A stretch of 9,168 nucleotides of DNA from Deltaproteobacteria bacterium (GTDB taxonomy: Bacteria; Desulfobacterota; GWC2-55-46): assembly GCA_016219075.1 (NCBI GenBank), contig JACRCJ010000270.1:1-9168 (forward strand). Reading direction: 5' to 3'. Shown here piece after piece: positions 5,723 to 9,168 of the stretch. Made by a program: the position numbers and the translations under genes. The notes beneath the pieces are model-generated. The model worked only from the letters and a program-made list of their open reading frames with translations. It ran no database searches and was not told the DNA's origin. Numbering within the stretch: the stretch's first letter is position 1; the number at the start of each line of letters is the position of its first letter.

Positions 5723-7057
5723 ATGAACAGCATACTTGTGGTCGATGACGAAGCCGACATGAGGTTTGCCGTAAAGGAGGCTTTGGGAAGAAAAGGTTAC
5801 TCGATCGACCTCGCTGAAGACGGCCGGGAGGCGCTAAGAAAGATAAACGGGAAGGGCTACGGCATGGTGATAAGCGACATGCAGATGCCGGGGCTCGGCG
5901 GCATGGATGTGCTGAGGGGGGTCAAAAAAGCGGCGCCCCATGTGCCGGTGCTCCTTATAACCGCTTTCGGCACCATACAGAAAGCCGTCGAGGCCGTAAA
6001 GGAAGGCGCGGTTGACTTCATCCTCAAGCCCTTCACCCTTGAGGCGCTTGAGAGTACGGTTGAGAAGGCGTTCAGGCGCTCAGGCGAGCTCGCCTCGTTC
6101 GAGTCGAAGGGGAAGTCGATGTTGACGAGGGACGCCTCGATGGAGAGGGTCGTCGCCATGGCATCCGTTGCCGCATCGAGCGACGCAACGGTTCTGATAT
6201 CCGGCGAGAGCGGCACCGGCAAGGAGCTCCTCGCCCGGTTTATCCACGCCAGGGGCCCGAGGCAAGAGAATCCGTTTGTGGCCGTAAACTGCGCGTCGAT
6301 CCCGGAAGGGCTCCTTGAAAGCGAGCTCTTCGGCCACGAGAAGGGCGCCTTCACGGGCGCCGTCAACCAGAGGCTCGGGAAGTTCGAGCAGGCGGATACC
6401 GGCACCATACTCTTGGACGAGATAAGCGAGATGGACCTTAAGCTTCAGGCGAAGCTTCTGAGGGTGATACAGGAAAAGGAGGTCGAGAGGCTCGGAGGCA
6501 AGGTAGCCGTCCCTCTGGACATCAGGATAATAGCCACGACGAACAGGGATATGAAAAAAGAGGTGAGGGAAGGGCGTTTCAGGGAGGACCTCTTCTACAG
6601 GCTCAACATATTCCCGCTTACCCTCCCGCCGCTCCGTGAACGGGGTACGGACATCGTATATCTCGCCGAGTCCTTCATGAACAAGTTCGCCGGCAAATAC
6701 TCAAGACGCCTTGAGGATATCTCAAAGGAGGCCGTCGAGTACATATTGGGGTGCGAGTGGAGGGGGAACATCCGCGAGATGGAAAACGCCATCGAGCGCG
6801 CGGTCCTTTTAAGCCAGGGCACTACTCTTGAGCTTGAAAGCCTCATCGTCGGCGAGGACCGGGAAGAGAGAGAACAGCCCAGCGGAACTTCCGAGCGAGT
6901 CAATAATATGACGATATCGGAGATGGAGAAGGGCCTTATATGCAGGACTCTTGACGATGTGGAGGGTAACAGGACGAAAGCCGCGGAGCTATTGGGCATA
7001 TCGGTGAGGACTTTGAGGAATAAATTGAAGGAGTACGGGCAAAATTTGCCGGGTTAG
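5723..7057 (+). CDS. Sigma-54-dependent flagellar response regulator, FlgR/FlrC/FleR-like
   Basis: A 444-residue activator with an intact receiver domain (D8/D9, phospho-acceptor D52, T80, K102). Its AAA+ domain has Walker A GESGTGKE at 161-168, GAFTGA at 208-213, Walker B ILLDE at 229-233 and LPPLRER at 301-307. A C-terminal Fis helix-turn-helix lies at about 412-440. The C-terminal stretch (TISEMEKGLI ... GNRTKAAELLGISVRTLRNK) is the form seen in FlrC/FleR/FlgR flagellar regulators, which turn on rod, hook and basal-body genes with sigma-54. It follows the kinase by 48 bp and is its likely partner, and it sits directly before a sigma-54 promoter driving flgB. I chose ATG 5723 because GGGAG (5711-5715) lies 7 nt upstream and the protein then begins MNSILVVDDEAD, right at the first receiver strand. 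In-frame TTG 5693 and ATG 5705 would add up to 10 unconserved residues. It is a paralogue of the regulator at 794-2215, with a clearly different DNA-binding helix. Confidence 0.93.
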   Translation: MNSILVVDDEADMRFAVKEALGRKGYSIDLAEDGREALRKINGKGYGMVISDMQMPGLGGMDVLRGVKKAAPHVPVLLITAFGTIQKAVEAVKEGAVDFILKPFTLEALESTVEKAFRRSGELASFESKGKSMLTRDASMERVVAMASVAASSDATVLISGESGTGKELLARFIHARGPRQENPFVAVNCASIPEGLLESELFGHEKGAFTGAVNQRLGKFEQADTGTILLDEISEMDLKLQAKLLRVIQEKEVERLGGKVAVPLDIRIIATTNRDMKKEVREGRFREDLFYRLNIFPLTLPPLRERGTDIVYLAESFMNKFAGKYSRRLEDISKEAVEYILGCEWRGNIREMENAIERAVLLSQGTTLELESLIVGEDREEREQPSGTSERVNNMTISEMEKGLICRTLDDVEGNRTKAAELLGISVRTLRNKLKEYGQNLPG

Positions 7058-7073
7058 GGAGTTTTTAACCGGC
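7048..7073 (+). other. Hairpin overlapping the stop codon of the second regulator
   Basis: GCCGG (7048-7052) plus TTA (7054-7056) pair with TAA (7066-7068) plus CCGGC (7069-7073), with one bulged G and a 9-base loop. No T-run follows, so it is not a clear intrinsic terminator. It could slow transcription or protect the 3' end of the operon RNA. Confidence 0.35.
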
Positions 7074-7090
7074 CGTGGTCTCTTATTTCA

Positions 7091-7100
7091 TCTTTAAAGA
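7091..7100. promoter_or_regulatory. Palindrome TCTTTAAAGA (candidate regulator site upstream of flgB)
   Basis: A perfect 10-bp palindrome sharing the CTTTAAAG core with the sites at 2278 and 2360. Its centre lies about 58 bp upstream of the predicted flgB start near 7154 and about 33 bp before the -24 element. Sharing with the other sigma-54 promoter region suggests one common regulator; this is inference. Confidence 0.5.
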
Positions 7101-7127
7101 GCTTTTCAGGCGGTACTCCTTCAAGAT

Positions 7128-7143
7128 TGGTATGGATATTGCA
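7128..7143 (+). promoter_or_regulatory. Sigma-54 (-24/-12) promoter of flgB-flgC-fliE-fliF
   Basis: TGGTAT-N5-TTGCA keeps the invariant GG (7129-7130) and GC (7141-7142) at the required 10-base gap and the full TTGCA half. It departs from TGGCAC at two less critical positions. Transcription should start near 7154, 23 bases before the flgB ATG. Sigma-54 control of early basal-body genes is common in bacteria with FlgR/FlrC-type activators, and such an activator is encoded immediately upstream. Confidence 0.83.
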
Positions 7144-7176
7144 GATATCTAATGCGCAGACTGGAAAGGAGGTCAT

Positions 7177-7587
7177 ATGAGTAACGGTTTATTCGATAAA
7201 ACTATATCACTTCTCGGCAATTCCCTCGATCTGAGGGCCGCCAGACACAAGCTCTTAGCCTCCAACATAGCAAACCAGGAGACCCCCGGGTACCGGGCGG
7301 TCGATATCAAATTCGAAGATGAGCTCAAAAAGAGGCAGGGCGGGGTATTGAGCTCCCCTCTTGAGCGCACGAACACGGCGCACATGATCCCGGCAAGGGG
7401 CGTGGGGGCCGGGCCCATTGTCGTCGAGAGGGCCACTGACCTTGAAAGCTACGACAAGAACTCCGTGGGGATAGAGGGAGAGATGGTAAAGCTCTCCGAG
7501 AACTCCATCATGTACAACGCGACGACGAAGATGCTTAAAAGCAAGTTCAATCTCCTAATGACGGCGATAAAAGAGGGAGGCAGATAA
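7177..7587 (+). CDS. flgB: Flagellar basal-body proximal rod protein FlgB
   Basis: A 136-residue rod subunit, normal length for the family. It assembles in the periplasm as part of the proximal rod after export by the flagellar type III apparatus, so it has no cleavable signal. Visible family traits are the N-terminal helix with LRAARHKLLASNIANQETPG (about residues 19-38) followed by a tyrosine, the ANQETPGYRAVD turn, and the C-terminal amphipathic helix (ENSIMYNATTKMLKSKFNLL, about 108-127). These termini form the coiled-coil core of rod proteins. A strong ribosome binding site AAAGGAGGT (7165-7173) ends 3 nt before the ATG. It is the first gene of the structural operon behind the sigma-54 promoter at 7128. 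flgC starts 3 bp after its stop. Confidence 0.97.
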   Translation: MSNGLFDKTISLLGNSLDLRAARHKLLASNIANQETPGYRAVDIKFEDELKKRQGGVLSSPLERTNTAHMIPARGVGAGPIVVERATDLESYDKNSVGIEGEMVKLSENSIMYNATTKMLKSKFNLLMTAIKEGGR

Positions 7588-7590
7588 GAG

Positions 7591-8019
7591 ATGGCGGACA
7601 TGTTTTCAGTCAGCGCTTCCGGAATGGAGGCACAGAGGTTGAGGATGAACATCATCGCCAGCAACCTTGCCAACGCGGACACCACGAAGACCGTCCAGGG
7701 CGGCCCTTACAGGAGAAAAGACATAGTCTTCGCGGCCCAGAACGAGGGAGGTTTCGGCGGTTTTCTCAAGACTTCGCTCGACGGCTACCAGAACACGGTA
7801 AAGGTGGCCGGCATCATAGAGGACGCCAAGCCCTTCAAGTACGCGTACGAGCCCAACCACCCGGAAGCGGACGACTTGGGGTATGTAGCCTATCCCAATG
7901 TGAATGTGGCGGAAGAGATGGTGAACATGATAACGGCCTCGAGGAGTTACGAGGCTAATGTGAACGCGCTGAAGGCGACAAGAGAGATGGCTGTAAAGGC
8001 CCTTGAGATAGGCGGGTAA
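7591..8019 (+). CDS. flgC: Flagellar basal-body rod protein FlgC
   Basis: A 142-residue proximal rod subunit exported by the flagellar apparatus. The N-terminal rod signature is clear (about residues 9-34: SGMEAQRLRMNIIASNLANA followed by DTTKT). The C-terminal family motif is GYVAYPNVNVAEEMVNMITA, followed by SRSYEANVNALKATREM. The PNHPEADD-type turn just before it is also characteristic. It begins 3 bp after the flgB stop, with GGGAGG (7575-7580) 10 nt upstream inside the end of flgB, so translation is probably coupled. FlgB and FlgC assemble onto FliE to build the inner rod. Confidence 0.97.
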   Translation: MADMFSVSASGMEAQRLRMNIIASNLANADTTKTVQGGPYRRKDIVFAAQNEGGFGGFLKTSLDGYQNTVKVAGIIEDAKPFKYAYEPNHPEADDLGYVAYPNVNVAEEMVNMITASRSYEANVNALKATREMAVKALEIGG

Positions 8020-8034
8020 TAAGGAGGTCATGCG

Positions 8035-8340
8035 ATGGTAGAGTCTATAAAGGGCGCGCTGTTAAAGACGCCCGTTGAGGCATTCGGGAAAACAGACCAG
8101 GCACAGACCGGCCCCGGTCAGGACACCTTCAGCACGGTTTTGAAGGATTCCATCAATAAGGTCAACGCCCTTCAGACCGACGCCGACAAGGCCATAGAGG
8201 GCCTTGCGAGCGGCGAGGTCAAAAACGTGCACGAGACGATGATAGCGATAGAGAAGGCCAACCTCTCTTTCAACATGATGCTCCAGGTGAGAAATAAACT
8301 TCTTGCGGCCTACGAGGAAGTCATGAGGATGCAGGTATAA
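8035..8340 (+). CDS. fliE: Flagellar hook-basal body complex protein FliE
   Basis: A 101-residue protein that joins the MS ring (FliF) to the proximal rod (FlgB/FlgC) and is the first rod component exported. The family C-terminus is plain: NVHETMIAIEKANLSFNMML, followed by QVRNKLLAAYEEVMRMQV (roughly residues 63-101). The N-terminal third is variable and polar, as usual. AAGGAGGT (8021-8028) lies 6 nt before the ATG at 8035. An ATG at 8030 is out of frame and too near this site. It lies 15 bp after flgC and 3 bp before fliF in one transcription unit. Confidence 0.97.
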   Translation: MVESIKGALLKTPVEAFGKTDQAQTGPGQDTFSTVLKDSINKVNALQTDADKAIEGLASGEVKNVHETMIAIEKANLSFNMMLQVRNKLLAAYEEVMRMQV

Positions 8341-8343
8341 CGA

Positions 8344-9168
8344 ATGGAAAAGATATCCGGATTTTTAAAGAATAACAGTAAGGCCGCCGCCATAGCGGTG
8401 GCGGCCGTCGTCATAACGGCGGTCGTGTCGCTTTTCCTCATGAACCAGGGGCCCGAGTACAGGGTCCTCTTCTCACAGCTTTCGCCCGAGGACTCCGGGG
8501 CGGTGATAGAAAAGCTCAAGGAAAAGAGGGTCGAGTACAAGGTAGACGGCACCGCCATAAGCGTCCCGGCCGGGAAGGTCTACGAGACCAGGATGGAGCT
8601 TGCAGGCGAGGGGCTGCCGCAGGGCGGGGGCGTCGGGTTCGAGATATTCGACAAGACGAGCTTCGGCGTGACCGATTTCGTTCAGAAGATAAACTACAGG
8701 AGGGCCCTGCAGGGAGAACTCGCCAGGACGATCTCGCAGATCAAAGAGGTCGATAGCGCCAGGGTGCATCTGGCGATGCCCGAGAAGGGCGTATTCCTCG
8801 ATGAGAAGAAAAGCGCCCGGGCCTCCATAATACTGAGACTCAAGCCGGGGAAGACCTTAAGCCAGGGGCAGGTCAGTTCGATAGTCCACCTGGTTGCCAA
8901 CAGCTTCGAAAACCTGAGGCCCGAGGACGTTACGGTAGTGGACACGGCCGGAAGGATGTGGACAAAGGGCGCCGAAGAGGACGATGTCCTCAAGCTTACG
9001 GCAAGCCAGCTTGAGTACAAGAGGTCGATCGAAAAGGACATGGAATCAAGGATACAGTCGCTCCTTGAGAAGGCCGTGGGGATGAACAAGGTCGTGGCCA
9101 GGGTCTCCGTGGATGTCGACACAAAGCAGGTCGAGCGCACCGAAGAGACATTCGACCCCAACAGCCAG
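8344..9168 (+). CDS. fliF: Flagellar MS-ring protein FliF, N-terminal part, cut by window edge
   Basis: The first 275 codons of fliF are present; family members usually exceed 500 residues, so about half is missing. FliF forms the MS ring in the inner membrane, the base on which export gate, rod and rotor are built. A transmembrane helix at about residues 14-33 (AAAIAVAAVVITAVVSLFLM) is followed by the periplasmic ring-building domains. The highly conserved stretch LPQGGGVGFEIFDKTSFGVT runs from 91 to 110, followed by DFVQKINYRRALQGELARTI (111-130) and SARVHLAMPEKGVF (138-151). A VSVDVDTKQVERTEE segment near 254-268 is also typical. The ATG lies 3 bp after the fliE stop with only a weak AGG (8333-8335) ahead, so its translation probably depends on that of fliE. 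The frame stays open to the last base of the window. Confidence 0.96.
   Translation, partial: MEKISGFLKNNSKAAAIAVAAVVITAVVSLFLMNQGPEYRVLFSQLSPEDSGAVIEKLKEKRVEYKVDGTAISVPAGKVYETRMELAGEGLPQGGGVGFEIFDKTSFGVTDFVQKINYRRALQGELARTISQIKEVDSARVHLAMPEKGVFLDEKKSARASIILRLKPGKTLSQGQVSSIVHLVANSFENLRPEDVTVVDTAGRMWTKGAEEDDVLKLTASQLEYKRSIEKDMESRIQSLLEKAVGMNKVVARVSVDVDTKQVERTEETFDPNSQ

Noticed and set aside
4810..5760. Long minus-strand open frame (316 codons) opposite the histidine kinase
   Set aside because: The plus strand encodes a kinase with all motifs in order. The minus product is low-complexity Ser-rich sequence typical of a shadow of GC-rich coding DNA.
7048..7073. Hairpin after the second regulator as an intrinsic terminator
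   Set aside because: No T-run follows the stem, so termination is not supported; I kept it only as an unassigned hairpin.
1..9168. tRNA, rRNA, CRISPR arrays, insertion sequences or phage remnants
   Set aside because: None is visible. The window is filled with chromosomal-type genes of uniform codon style, and no gap longer than about 265 bp lacks a gene.

Overview
The window reads as a flagellar gene cluster from a Gram-negative bacterium, most likely Deltaproteobacteria/Desulfobacterota-like or a neighbouring phylum; this is inferred from gene content and style, with no phylogenetic marker present. The DNA is GC-rich, yet the genes prefer AGG for Arg and ATA for Ile throughout. The codon style is uniform, with no sign of recent transfer. 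I see no tRNA, rRNA, insertion sequence, CRISPR array or integration scar.

Layout. (1) Positions 1-529, minus strand: the N-terminal part of a gene resembling M29-type aminopeptidases, running off the left edge. (2) 530-793: a divergent control region with a good sigma-70 promoter facing each way, a hairpin in the minus-strand leader, and a 4.4-copy pentanucleotide repeat just before the next ribosome binding site. (3) 794-2215: a REC-AAA+-Fis response regulator of the NtrC class whose DNA-binding helix resembles the FleQ/FlrA flagellar master regulators. (4) 2216-2456: two weak terminators, two copies of a CCTTTAAAGG palindrome, a further inverted repeat, and a consensus sigma-54 promoter. 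(5) 2457-7057: three genes in one apparent operon: an exported AMIN-like/TPR protein, a soluble histidine kinase (FlgS/FlrB type) and a second REC-AAA+-Fis regulator (FlgR/FlrC type). (6) 7058-7176: a second sigma-54 promoter with another CTTTAAAG palindrome upstream. (7) 7177-9168: flgB, flgC, fliE and the start of fliF, encoding the proximal rod, the rod/MS-ring junction and the MS ring; fliF is cut by the right edge.

How it fits together (inference). The order suggests a three-tier cascade like that of Vibrio and Pseudomonas. A sigma-70-transcribed master activator (794-2215) would switch on the sigma-54 promoter of the TPR-kinase-regulator operon. The kinase/regulator pair would then switch on the sigma-54 promoter of flgBC-fliEF. 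The unusual parts are the large exported TPR protein as first gene of the regulatory operon, and the exact CTTTAAAG palindrome. By eye I find that palindrome only three times in the window, always upstream of the two sigma-54 promoters.
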